A stretch of DNA of 36,969 bases, from the IMG/VR virus record IMGVR_UViG_3300020465_000046, positions 1-36,969 of that record, one strand, 5' to 3'. Source of the DNA: a virus. The position numbers were made by a program, and so were the translations under genes. A model generated the notes under the pieces. The model saw only the letters and a list, made by a program, of their open reading frames with translations. It did not search any database and was not told where the DNA came from. Positions 19,506 through 28,067 of this stretch are shown here, piece after piece. The stretch's first letter is position 1; each line of letters starts with the position of its first letter.

Positions 19506-19549
19506 AATAGAATACCTAATAGTAATCCAATTACTGCTAATGTTATCAT
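19502..19549 (-). CDS. Possible hydrophobic micropeptide, 15 residues
   Basis: ATG at 19549, one base after the stop of the 143-residue gene, encodes MITLAVIGLLLGILL and ends in a TGA overlapping the next ATG. The sequence is entirely hydrophobic, like a minimal membrane helix. Too short for statistical support: it might only serve to keep ribosomes moving from one gene to the next. Confidence 0.3.
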   Translation of the reverse strand: MITLAVIGLLLGILL

Positions 19550-19550
19550 A

Positions 19551-19982
19551 TTATTTCTTTACTAATGAACCACCAAAGTATAAACCTATAATGGCTGATA
19601 CTAAGTTAGTGTCTAATGGTGTTATTACTAAACTGTTAGATGATAATGTTATCCATTTCATTACTTCTTTTTCAGGTAAGAAAAAGAAAGCAGGTTTAAA
19701 TTCTAAATAACCTACAATCACACTTGTATCTGGTGATAGTACAGGCATTAGTTTTGGTAATAATACTATTGCAAAGACAGCGATTAATGCTATAATTCTT
19801 CTAGTCCATTGGAATCCTACATTGTCATACTCTCTAGCTTCTTTAAAACCTTGTTGTTGAACCTCTGCTCTTTGTATAAGCATCTTTTGTTCAGCTTGTT
19901 TAGCTTTAATACTTTGAGACCATATACTCATTACTCCACCGAGTACAGTAGAACCAAGCATTGTTATCATTTCAAATGGCAT
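19551..19982 (-). CDS. Multi-pass membrane protein, holin-like
   Basis: A 143-residue protein with hydrophobic helices at about 5-21, 62-82 and 126-140, and a charged helical stretch between (KAKQAEQKMLIQRAEVQQQG). TRRIIALIAVFAIVLLPKLM fits a membrane-crossing helix. Similar proteins in marine phages are sometimes labelled holins, on size and topology only. AAGGAG precedes its start at 19982; a strong hairpin at 19999-20021 lies just upstream. It heads the chain of small membrane genes after hsp20. Confidence 0.6.
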   Translation of the reverse strand: MPFEMITMLGSTVLGGVMSIWSQSIKAKQAEQKMLIQRAEVQQQGFKEAREYDNVGFQWTRRIIALIAVFAIVLLPKLMPVLSPDTSVIVGYLEFKPAFFFLPEKEVMKWITLSSNSLVITPLDTNLVSAIIGLYFGGSLVKK

Positions 19983-19998
19983 TTATTCTCCTTTGTAA

Positions 19999-20021
19999 CT
20001 AGGGAGCTATTAACTCCCTAG
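19999..20021 (-). promoter_or_regulatory. Perfect 8-bp hairpin between hsp20 and the membrane gene cassette
   Basis: CTAGGGAG 19999-20006 and CTCCCTAG 20014-20021 pair perfectly around a 7-base loop. On the - strand it follows the hsp20 stop codon and precedes the ribosome binding site of the 143-residue gene. No T-run follows on either strand, so it is not a standard terminator. It may reduce read-through, mark an RNA processing site or protect the hsp20 message 3' end. Confidence 0.5.
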
Positions 20022-20031
20022 CTCCTTAGTG

Positions 20032-20451
20032 TTATTTAATCTTAATTGTCTTAGCTTTTTTTTCTTCAGGTAAGTCTTGATATAATTTTATATTAAGAAT
20101 ACCATCTTTAAAATCAGCCGAGTCTACTTTAACATATTCTGATAAAGTAAATTTTCTAACCACACTTCTTGATGCGATACCTTGATGTATCAAACTATCT
20201 TTATCTTTATCTTCTTTCTTAGCTTTGATAGTAAGCACACCATCTTGTAACTCACATTCTATATCAGACTTAGTGAAACCAGCTAATGCCATTTCTATCT
20301 GATGCTTTCCTTCACCTACTTTTCTTATGTTGTATGGTGGAAAGTTAGAAGTGTTTATTCTTGAGACCTCATTTAATGAATCAAACATTCTATCAAAACC
20401 GATAGAGAAGTTTTTAAATGGGTCAAAGTTTATTAAATCGTATTGTGTCAT
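20032..20451 (-). CDS. Small heat shock protein, Hsp20/IbpA-like
   Basis: A 139-residue protein with the whole alpha-crystallin domain: FPPYNIRKVGEGKHQIEMAL then AGFTKSDIECELQDGVLTIK, HQGIASRSVVRKFTLSEYVK, and ADFKDGILNIKLYQDLPEEK (the GILNI strand). The N-terminal arm contains IGFDRMFDSL, as in IbpA. Such ATP-independent chaperones hold unfolding proteins; T4-like marine phages carry them, perhaps for capsid assembly. AAAGGA lies 5 bases before ATG and sits in a predicted hairpin. It has its own consensus promoter. Confidence 0.92.
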   Translation of the reverse strand: MTQYDLINFDPFKNFSIGFDRMFDSLNEVSRINTSNFPPYNIRKVGEGKHQIEMALAGFTKSDIECELQDGVLTIKAKKEDKDKDSLIHQGIASRSVVRKFTLSEYVKVDSADFKDGILNIKLYQDLPEEKKAKTIKIK

Positions 20452-20454
20452 ATT

Positions 20455-20503
20455 AATCCTTTCGTTAAGCGATTTAAGTTTAGTAATCCCTAATGGGCAT
20501 TAC
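20455..20503 (-). promoter_or_regulatory. hsp20 5' leader: two hairpins, possible ROSE-like RNA thermometer
   Basis: The leader (about 55 nt from the predicted start) holds a first hairpin at 20503-20483 (GTAAT, bulged G, CCC, loop ATTA, GGGATTAC). A second at 20474-20455 pairs AAUCGCUU with AAAGGAUU around AACG, with a C-A and a G-G mismatch. The Shine-Dalgarno AAAGGA (20462-20457) lies wholly in this stem. The strand opposite contains UCGCU, matching the U(U/C)GCU consensus of alphaproteobacterial ROSE elements, including a G facing G. Regulation by temperature is inferred, not shown. Confidence 0.45.
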
Positions 20504-20505
20504 TC

Positions 20506-20525
20506 TTCCTATATTATAGTAGGAA
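20506..20525 (-). promoter_or_regulatory. Operator-like palindrome over the hsp20 -10 box
   Basis: TTCCTA 20506-20511 and TAGGAA 20520-20525 are perfect inverted 6-bp arms separated by 8 bp, and the -10 box lies within the spacer. This is the typical size and spacing of a dimeric repressor site. The helix-turn-helix genes at 7025 and 8739 are candidate partners, with no direct evidence. Confidence 0.45.
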
Positions 20526-20541
20526 TTCTAGTCCTTGTCAA
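20513..20541 (-). promoter_or_regulatory. Consensus sigma70 promoter of hsp20
   Basis: Read on the - strand: TTGACA (20541-20536), exactly 17 bp, TATAAT (20518-20513), 12 of 12 consensus bases. The -35 is inside the last codons of the 1652-residue virion gene. Transcription would begin near 20506, about 55 bases before the hsp20 start. It can also serve the membrane/lysis cassette downstream. This is the strongest promoter seen in the window. Confidence 0.8.
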
Positions 20542-23500
20542 CAAAGAATAAGTCTTTAAATTTCTTATTTCTAGCTAATAATTTCATCTTACCAAGTTTA
20601 TTTTTATAATATCTTTTATATTCTTTTTCCATACCTACTTCATCTCCTGCAAATAATGCTTCTTTAAATTTTGGAAATACATTTTTATCTTTAAAATTTT
20701 TTACATTAAATTGAAAATCAAGTAACATTTGTTTTCTTCTATAATCTAAATCTTTATATTTTTTTCCATATAAATTAATTAGTATTTGATTTTTTGCTTT
20801 TAAATCTTTTCTTAATATATCTTCAACAGCTTCTCTATTTAAATTGTTTATATCATACCCATATACTAATCCAGTTTTTAATTCGTTTTGTGTAAGTTTA
20901 TGTCCAAACCCAATAGTATCAGTACCACCTTCTACTGATTTATGTTTAAAATTTTTATCTTTATTCATTAAAGGAGCATTTTCTACTTCTTTTATATATG
21001 TAATAAATTTTTCATCTTCCCAAGCTTCAGGTTTCTTGTCAGGTACAATAACTTTTTCTTCTTCCATCATAGTAGTTACTTGGTCATCAACTGATTTTGT
21101 TTCTAATGGTTTAACTCCTTCTAACTCAGATAAACCTAATACTTTATCACCACTTTCATAACCTAATCTAACAACTTCTCCACCTTTAAAAAAAGTTTTT
21201 CTTTTAGTAGGAAGTTTAGTTATCATAACACCAGATGTACCTATACCATATTTACTAGGAATCTTTTCTATCTTAAATAATTTTCCTAAAATTTCTTGTA
21301 CATATTCTTCTAATTCTTTTTGACTAAAACCTTTTTGAAAAGTTTTATTACTACCTGCACCAAACAACCATCCATCTAAATGAGGTATTGCATTTTTAGA
21401 TTTACTAGCTTGAGTAGCAACATCTTTACCTCTAGTAGTTATAATTGCTACACCTTTATTATTAATTAATTCTCCTATTTGAGCAACAACATTAGCTCTT
21501 TCAAATGGGTCTTCAATTACATTTAATACATTAAGATTTACTACAGCATCTTTAGAATTTTTTCCTTCATTCATTAATACATCATCTGCAGTTTGATAAG
21601 TAGGTAACTTACCACCAGATTTAATAATTTTTTCTTCTGGAACAAATGGTTCATGACTTGTAACTTTTTTATTTATAAATTGTTTTGTACCAACTCCTGT
21701 ACCTGAACCAAAATCATGTACACTATTTAATTTTTTATCTGATAAAATTTTATTTACTTTTTTATAAGTACCAACTGTTGTGTTAATAGCTGTGTTTCCT
21801 CTTTTAATTGCAAACTTAGTAGCTAACTTAGTAGCACCACCTACTAAATAATTTTGTCTATCTATTACACCACCTTCAGCAAACATAATTTGACTACCAA
21901 GTGTACTATCAAATACTGGTGGTTTTGGTCCTGCAAATAATTTTGATATCCAATTTCTCCAATTAGGTAAAGGTAAAAATCTTTGACTTAAAATTCTTAC
22001 TGCTCTATCAGTATTTCCATCCCATGCTGCTTTACCAGCTTCAACAGGAGCAGAAGCTATTTGTGCTGCAGGTGGAAATAAATACCATGGTTCTCTTGAA
22101 CCTGGTCCAATTAATCTATTAGCAATTAACTCTGGTAAGAAACCAAACATACCTGATAGTCTTGCACCTTCAGCCCACCATCTATTATTGTTAGCATCAT
22201 AATCAGTTACTACTTCACCATACTTTGCTAACTCTCTTAATGATTGAACACCACTATATATAGGTAATACAGCTAAAGTTTTAACTAAAGTTTTAGCACT
22301 ACCATTTTCCATTCTCATTAAAATTTTATTTGTCTGTGCTGATTTAGCCATAGCCCATGATAAAAACTGACCCATTAATCTTACCCATTGATTATTACTT
22401 TGTGTAAATAATAATCTATTAGATACTTGAGGTATTAATGCATCTCTATTTGCTGTTATAATTCCTGCTTCATTAATAGCACCTTTGTTTCCAGCAATTT
22501 TAATTGCAGTATTTAAATTTTTAGCTGAACCTATTGATAAAGCTTTGTTAGTAGATATACCATAATTATTATTTAAAAAATATTTAATTCTTTTTGCTCT
22601 ACCAGTATTATCTAATCCTGTTTTAGTTAACTTATTTAAAGTTTTAGATAAATAATATGCATCAGCAACACCAGTATTATATGCAAATCTTCTAGCATAA
22701 CCAGTTAACCATGATAATCCTAATGCTTGAAATGCAAGATTGTTAACTTTTTGTGAAGGAGACATACCAACCCAAGCATTATTTACTAACACATCTCTAC
22801 CTTCAAATCCAGCAGACTTCATTAATGCTTGTCTAATACCATCATCTATATCTTGATTTAAAGATTTAGCTAATCCTTTTTCATTCTTAGCTCTAAGTGC
22901 TGTATCTTTAAAACCTCTAATGATTGCTCTCCAACTAGAAGAGTTTTGAAAAGGTTGAATTAAATCACCTAATGATGTAATAGTAACTCTACCTAACATA
23001 TTTAAATTACCTAATGTTCCTAAAAGAGCTGCACTTGATTTTGATGCACCAGTCATAGCTGTACCATATCTATCAAAATATGCATCAATACTATTTGCTA
23101 CTAATTTCATTTCTTGATTCATAGCATTTAAATATTTTTCTCTTGGTAATCCTGAGTTTATATATTTATTTCTTATTTGTAAAAATAAAGGTTGTAATAA
23201 TTCTCCATTAGTTCCAAACTGTCTAGCAAATGCAATTGATTTAACTGAATCATTTGTTAAACTATTTAATATATTACGAGTATCATTTACTAAGTAACCT
23301 TTGTTTTCTAATATTTGTTCAACTTTTTTATAAGGTCCTTGTAATGCTCTTTTATGTGTAATATGGTCTGTAACTGGAGTGTAAATAAATTTGTTTCCTT
23401 CTTTAGAAACACCTGATTTAGAATCTGAAAACATTTGTTTTAATACTGCAGAATTAAATACACTATCACCAGAAGTTCTATGTCCATGTAAATAATTTTC

Positions 23501-25486
23501 TGCTGCAACTTGAGACCTTAATTTACCTTTATTAACTCCTGAAGCAACAGTACCTTTCATTCCTAAACTTTCATAAATTTCTTTAACTGTTTTTATAAAA
23601 GCTTTCTCATCTTTTTTTACAACATCCCAATTTAAAACTCTAGGAAAATAATTATCTAATTCTTTAGCTGGAAAAAATCCTGCTGATTCAGATAAATTTT
23701 TAAATTCATCTATATAACTTCTAACATTTTTTGATAATGTTATTACTCTTTCAGATGTATCTTTTGTTATTTGTCTACCTCTAAGAATAGAGTTAGCTTC
23801 TGCTAATTCTGCACCAGAATAATTTTTAGTAATATCATAAGCTTTTCTATTAAAGTATCTTTGCATTTGTTCTGCAACAGCTATAACAGATTTTTCTTGT
23901 ACTGGAGAATCAACTTCTCTAAATAACATCTTACTAATTTTTTCAGTAGCACCACCATAAGAATTTAATTTAGATGCACTTGTTGCTGACATAAAATCTC
24001 TAACTCTTTGCATAGTTAGTTGTGTCATTTCTCTATCTATTAGTCCAAGTATTTTTCCTTTTTCTAAATTAGTTCCAAACTTAGCACTTCTTTGAATCAT
24101 CTTTTGCATTTGACCAGCCATTGCACCAGCAGCAGCCCAATACATTAAATCAGTTTCTTCATCACCAAATAAAATACCACCAACTGTACCAGCACCAGCA
24201 CCTACAAGTGGTCTAACTGTAGCAGATAATAAACCTCTTACTGCCCAATCAATTTTTGTTTCATCTTTTCTTAATGCTTCTAATATTTTTGTTTGTCTTT
24301 TAGCAACTAACTCTGACCATTGTTTTAATTTATCTTGTTGTTTACCTATTAAATCTTTTTTAACAAGTTCACTTGCTTTTTTAGCTTCAATAATTTTATT
24401 TCTAATATTAATAATTTGTTTACCAAGAGGAACCTGCTTTAACATTCCAGGAACTTTATCACCTTTTGGCTGTTTTCTTCCTTTTAGTTTTCTTATTTTA
24501 ATTAATAAATCTCTTTGTTCTAATAATTTTTTTTCTAATGTTTTAAATTTTTTAGTTTCATTTGCTATAGGTCTAACAAAGTTAGTAGTCCACTTAACCA
24601 TATCATTGCTAAGTGCTTTAACTTCTTTAGTATTAGCAGCAGCTTTAATTTTTTTTAATTGTGGTTGAGTAAGATTATTTTGTTTAGCTAATTTTTTTTC
24701 TATAAAATCTTCTACTAATTTTAATTCTGATTTAATTAATTTAGGTGCATACTTACTTAAAACTTTTCCACCAATAGGAATTACTGCACCAATTGCACCA
24801 GCAGTTCCTGAAGATATAGCAACACTATTCCAATCTACTTCACCAGTCTTAGCTATATTATCTATAACTACATCACCACCTATTAATAAAGCATTTAATG
24901 TAGCTGAACTAATAGGATTAGTCATAGCTTTTAAACTAATAGGATTTATATAACCAACTAAATAGTAAGGGTCTAAAAGCATTGAAGCAACTGAACCAGC
25001 AGTTATTAATCCACCATCATCTTCTCTACCTCTAAATTTATAATGTTCTTTATCTAAAGCTTCTAATCTTTTTCTTTCATTTTCTAATATATAATCTTTA
25101 AAAGTTTTATCTTTATCTAATATGTCTTGAAAATATGCTTTACCAATTCTAAACATATTACCAACAACCATAGTTTCTTTATCCCAACCATATTCAAATC
25201 TTTCCCAATTACTTATTTGTGAATCAGGCACAACAGGACCTTCACTACTTAAAGTAGTGTCAGTTTGTTTAGCAATGGATGGGTAATCGGTTTTAACACC
25301 TTCTAAATTAGAAAGGTCAAATTGTTTTGGTACTGTTTGAGTTTGAAGAGGTTTAACAAATTCTAAATTAGAAAGAGTTAAAGATTCAGATGGAGTTTCT
25401 TCTGTTACAGAAACTTGTTTTTCTTCTGTAATAACAGGAGTTACTCCTTCTAAATTTGAAAGATTTAATTGATTTAATTCTGCCAT
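20528..25486 (-). CDS. Giant internal virion protein with methyltransferase-like and GH24 lysozyme domains
   Basis: A 1652-residue virion protein, comparable to T7 gp16 in role. Residues 9-15, 38-44 and 58-64 carry LSN-L-E-G/F-V repeats; a fourth, LSELEGV, is at 1452-1458. Alternating Ala/Gly-rich hydrophobic helices (about 155-245) and long coiled regions follow, as in DNA-ejection proteins. Residues about 1242-1440 form a Rossmann-like methyltransferase: DFGSGTGVG at 1258, EPFVPE, VVNLNVLNVIEDPFERANVV. Residues about 1490-1652 are a T4-type lysozyme with EVEN, GGTDTIGFGHKL and a helical bundle. It likely pierces peptidoglycan during DNA entry; the methyl transfer role is open. Confidence 0.8.
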   Translation of the reverse strand: MAELNQLNLSNLEGVTPVITEEKQVSVTEETPSESLTLSNLEFVKPLQTQTVPKQFDLSNLEGVKTDYPSIAKQTDTTLSSEGPVVPDSQISNWERFEYGWDKETMVVGNMFRIGKAYFQDILDKDKTFKDYILENERKRLEALDKEHYKFRGREDDGGLITAGSVASMLLDPYYLVGYINPISLKAMTNPISSATLNALLIGGDVVIDNIAKTGEVDWNSVAISSGTAGAIGAVIPIGGKVLSKYAPKLIKSELKLVEDFIEKKLAKQNNLTQPQLKKIKAAANTKEVKALSNDMVKWTTNFVRPIANETKKFKTLEKKLLEQRDLLIKIRKLKGRKQPKGDKVPGMLKQVPLGKQIINIRNKIIEAKKASELVKKDLIGKQQDKLKQWSELVAKRQTKILEALRKDETKIDWAVRGLLSATVRPLVGAGAGTVGGILFGDEETDLMYWAAAGAMAGQMQKMIQRSAKFGTNLEKGKILGLIDREMTQLTMQRVRDFMSATSASKLNSYGGATEKISKMLFREVDSPVQEKSVIAVAEQMQRYFNRKAYDITKNYSGAELAEANSILRGRQITKDTSERVITLSKNVRSYIDEFKNLSESAGFFPAKELDNYFPRVLNWDVVKKDEKAFIKTVKEIYESLGMKGTVASGVNKGKLRSQVAAENYLHGHRTSGDSVFNSAVLKQMFSDSKSGVSKEGNKFIYTPVTDHITHKRALQGPYKKVEQILENKGYLVNDTRNILNSLTNDSVKSIAFARQFGTNGELLQPLFLQIRNKYINSGLPREKYLNAMNQEMKLVANSIDAYFDRYGTAMTGASKSSAALLGTLGNLNMLGRVTITSLGDLIQPFQNSSSWRAIIRGFKDTALRAKNEKGLAKSLNQDIDDGIRQALMKSAGFEGRDVLVNNAWVGMSPSQKVNNLAFQALGLSWLTGYARRFAYNTGVADAYYLSKTLNKLTKTGLDNTGRAKRIKYFLNNNYGISTNKALSIGSAKNLNTAIKIAGNKGAINEAGIITANRDALIPQVSNRLLFTQSNNQWVRLMGQFLSWAMAKSAQTNKILMRMENGSAKTLVKTLAVLPIYSGVQSLRELAKYGEVVTDYDANNNRWWAEGARLSGMFGFLPELIANRLIGPGSREPWYLFPPAAQIASAPVEAGKAAWDGNTDRAVRILSQRFLPLPNWRNWISKLFAGPKPPVFDSTLGSQIMFAEGGVIDRQNYLVGGATKLATKFAIKRGNTAINTTVGTYKKVNKILSDKKLNSVHDFGSGTGVGTKQFINKKVTSHEPFVPEEKIIKSGGKLPTYQTADDVLMNEGKNSKDAVVNLNVLNVIEDPFERANVVAQIGELINNKGVAIITTRGKDVATQASKSKNAIPHLDGWLFGAGSNKTFQKGFSQKELEEYVQEILGKLFKIEKIPSKYGIGTSGVMITKLPTKRKTFFKGGEVVRLGYESGDKVLGLSELEGVKPLETKSVDDQVTTMMEEEKVIVPDKKPEAWEDEKFITYIKEVENAPLMNKDKNFKHKSVEGGTDTIGFGHKLTQNELKTGLVYGYDINNLNREAVEDILRKDLKAKNQILINLYGKKYKDLDYRRKQMLLDFQFNVKNFKDKNVFPKFKEALFAGDEVGMEKEYKRYYKNKLGKMKLLARNKKFKDLFFVDKD

Positions 25487-25492
25487 TATTCA

Positions 25493-27364
25493 TTAAGGTG
25501 TAGATTTAAATTTAACCTTTTTAGATTTGTATACAGATTTGTTATTAAGAGGAAAAGCAATTTCATATTTTTCTTTTATTTCTGCACCTGTCATATCATT
25601 TGGAAGTATAGCTTGTACTTCTTCAATACTTTCAAATACTGGTTTGTTATTATATCCTACTTCTTTAGGAGTTATTTTAATTGTTTCACCTTTCTCATCT
25701 TTTCTTAACATTGAACTCATTTGTTCAGCTATAGCAGCATCACCTGCTGTAACATCTTCTTTAACTGAGTAATCTATTTTGTTTGCATCTAATATTTCTT
25801 TATTTTTTTCTGTTAAAGGAACTTCTTTTTTTTCTCCATCAATATTAACTACAACAGTTCTTATTTTATTATCTGCAATATCTTTTTGAATTTCTTGTTC
25901 ATTTGCTACTATATCAGGTGCAATTGTTTTATCTACATTTCCTGTTTTAACTTCTCCTTCTGTTGTAGATTTATTTTCATCATAGAATTTTTTTATATTA
26001 TTATCATTTGCATATAAGTAATTTTTAAAATCATTAACAACTTTTGCATCACCATCTATTAAAGCTGTATAAATTTTAACAACTTTACCTTGACCATCTA
26101 AAAAATCATTATCAATTTTTCTTGCTTCTGTATCAATAAATTTAGACATAGCAACACTAATACTTTTCATTTTTGATTTATCATCTACTTGATACTTAGC
26201 ATCTCCTAATTGTAATCCACCATCTATATCAACAACTGATAAAGGAACAATTGTAGTTAAGATATATGCATTTTTACCATTACTACTAATTTTATCTTTG
26301 TTAGTTGTTGCTCTTCCATTGTTTATAGCTTTTGATGTAGCTGTCCAAATTGCATCTTGACTAAAATATTTTTTAATATCAGTTGGTTCTTTAGAAATAT
26401 TATTATAAGCATATGTTGCATTATCTTTTGAATCTCTAACTCCATTAAACATAGCTTCAATTGCAAGTAAATTAACTTGTGCATTTGGTTGCATACCTTC
26501 AATCTTACTATCTGTTTTATTAAATTTAAAACTTAATTCATTACCAGCTCCACTAATATTCATTGTATTTATAAATTTTAATGTATCATTATCATTATTT
26601 AATTTAAATACAGCTTCATCTTGCATTTTTTCCCATCTAGAATTATATTCTTTATCTGGTGTATTAACTTTTACTTTTTTTGATAATAATATTTTTTCAT
26701 CTGTAATATCTGTACTATCTTTAGTATCTGTATTATCTGTAGATTCTATTTCTTGTATTGCTGTTTCAACTTTTTTATCTGAATCAGTTTTATCTTCTAC
26801 TGTAATTAATTTACTATCTGTAGTTTCTTTTTTCTTCCATGGAGTTTTAGATAAAATAGTATTAATTAAAAAACTATCACCTTTAGCTTCACTTAATTGA
26901 TTTGCATAATCTTTTAATATAAATTTCTTTTCTTTATCTAATTCATTTTCATAATTAGTTAAATAGTTTTCATCAAACTCATATGTTCTATTAGTACTAC
27001 CAAACTCAGCTCTTAATACTTTCTTTCTTTCATCAGATAAAGCATTAAATTTATCAACACCTAATTTAATCATTAAATATCTATCAGCATATTCATCTTG
27101 GTCAAAAGTTATACCAGTATCTTTATTAGCTTTATTAAAAGCTGCAGCTTCAGCATTTAATGAATTAATCTCATCAGCTTTTTCTTTTTCTTGATAAAAC
27201 TTTTTAAGTTCATAATCATATTTTGCATCTTTTCTTCTAATAAGAGAATCTCTTTCTGCTTTTAATTCATCAGCACGAATAGCTAAATCTTCTTTAGTTA
27301 TTTCTCTATCTCTATCAATAGCACCAACTGCTAAATTAGCAACATCCATCCAATTAAATCCCAT
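25493..27364 (-). CDS. Internal-virion-like structural protein
   Basis: A 623-residue protein with an N-terminal charged coiled coil (TKEDLAIRADELKAERDSLI, KKFYQEKEKADEINSLNAEA), then a polar, Asp/Thr-rich linker (EIESTDNTDTKDSTD) and a globular mixed region. It lies immediately upstream of the giant lysozyme protein and downstream of head-proximal genes, where T7-like phages encode internal core proteins. No catalytic motif seen. The ATG overlaps the preceding gene's stop. Confidence 0.55.
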   Translation of the reverse strand: MGFNWMDVANLAVGAIDRDREITKEDLAIRADELKAERDSLIRRKDAKYDYELKKFYQEKEKADEINSLNAEAAAFNKANKDTGITFDQDEYADRYLMIKLGVDKFNALSDERKKVLRAEFGSTNRTYEFDENYLTNYENELDKEKKFILKDYANQLSEAKGDSFLINTILSKTPWKKKETTDSKLITVEDKTDSDKKVETAIQEIESTDNTDTKDSTDITDEKILLSKKVKVNTPDKEYNSRWEKMQDEAVFKLNNDNDTLKFINTMNISGAGNELSFKFNKTDSKIEGMQPNAQVNLLAIEAMFNGVRDSKDNATYAYNNISKEPTDIKKYFSQDAIWTATSKAINNGRATTNKDKISSNGKNAYILTTIVPLSVVDIDGGLQLGDAKYQVDDKSKMKSISVAMSKFIDTEARKIDNDFLDGQGKVVKIYTALIDGDAKVVNDFKNYLYANDNNIKKFYDENKSTTEGEVKTGNVDKTIAPDIVANEQEIQKDIADNKIRTVVVNIDGEKKEVPLTEKNKEILDANKIDYSVKEDVTAGDAAIAEQMSSMLRKDEKGETIKITPKEVGYNNKPVFESIEEVQAILPNDMTGAEIKEKYEIAFPLNNKSVYKSKKVKFKSTP

Positions 27365-27939
27365 TACATATCTCCTTTCAGTTGCTCTACTTTACTTGGT
27401 AGTTCACTTTCAACTCTTGATAATAAACTTTCACCTAAACTTTCAGCTTTTGGTTCTGCCATTTTATCTGTTTTAATTTCTTCATCTTCATTTTCATCTG
27501 CATCAAAATCTACAGGTTCAACATCATCACCATGAATTTCAGCATCAGGGTCAGTTTCTTCACCAGTATATAAAGTATAATCTTTTATATCAGCATAATC
27601 AGCAATAGATATTAATAAATATAATGTAGGTTCAATTAATAACATCATTAAATCAGGAGTCCATTTACCTTCACTATATCCTTTATATAAAACAACTTGT
27701 GCTATTTCATCTAAAGCAGTTCCTTCATCAATTAAATCAATTAATTTTCTTAAATTATCTATCTCGGTTAATTCCATATAGACAGCTTCCATAGCATTAC
27801 CTTGGTCTATAAATTGTGGAGGTCTTTCCCATGCTTTAGGCATATCTGTAGGAGTAGTTAAAGATTCTCCAGGTGTAGGAGCAGAAAAAGGATTAACACC
27901 TACTTTATCAAATTGTGTTTGTTTTATTTTTTCAGCCAT
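27364..27939 (-). CDS. Acidic structural-type protein, unknown
   Basis: A 191-residue strongly acidic protein: NPFSAPTPGESLTTPTDMPK, AWERPPQFIDQGNAMEAVYM, then helices, a segment PDLMMLLIEPTLYLLISIAD and an acidic stretch DDVEPVDFDADENEDEEIKT. The PGESLT...PxAWERPPQF pattern is familiar from marine phage structural gene clusters, with no known function. Starts in a TAATG overlap with the basic 42-residue gene and ends in an overlap with the internal virion gene. Confidence 0.6.
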   Translation of the reverse strand: MAEKIKQTQFDKVGVNPFSAPTPGESLTTPTDMPKAWERPPQFIDQGNAMEAVYMELTEIDNLRKLIDLIDEGTALDEIAQVVLYKGYSEGKWTPDLMMLLIEPTLYLLISIADYADIKDYTLYTGEETDPDAEIHGDDVEPVDFDADENEDEEIKTDKMAEPKAESLGESLLSRVESELPSKVEQLKGDM

Positions 27940-28067
27940 TATACTTTTTTCTTTTTAGGAAAACCTGCTTTCATATTAGCATAAGCTTTCTTTGTTATTG
28001 TTGTTTTACTTTTTGGTCTTGAGATACCAGCTTTTTTACGAGCATTAATATTTTTATAAAGAGACAT
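27939..28067 (-). CDS. Small basic protein, 42 residues
   Basis: From ATG at 28067 to TAA ending at 27939, encoding MSLYKNINARKKAGISRPKS, KTTITKKAYANMKAGFPKKK, KV. It starts and ends in TAATG overlaps. 'MSLYKNIxAxxK' proteins are frequent in marine phage structural clusters as I remember them. High Lys/Arg content suggests binding to DNA or to acidic proteins such as its neighbour. Function unknown. Confidence 0.7.
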   Translation of the reverse strand: MSLYKNINARKKAGISRPKSKTTITKKAYANMKAGFPKKKKV

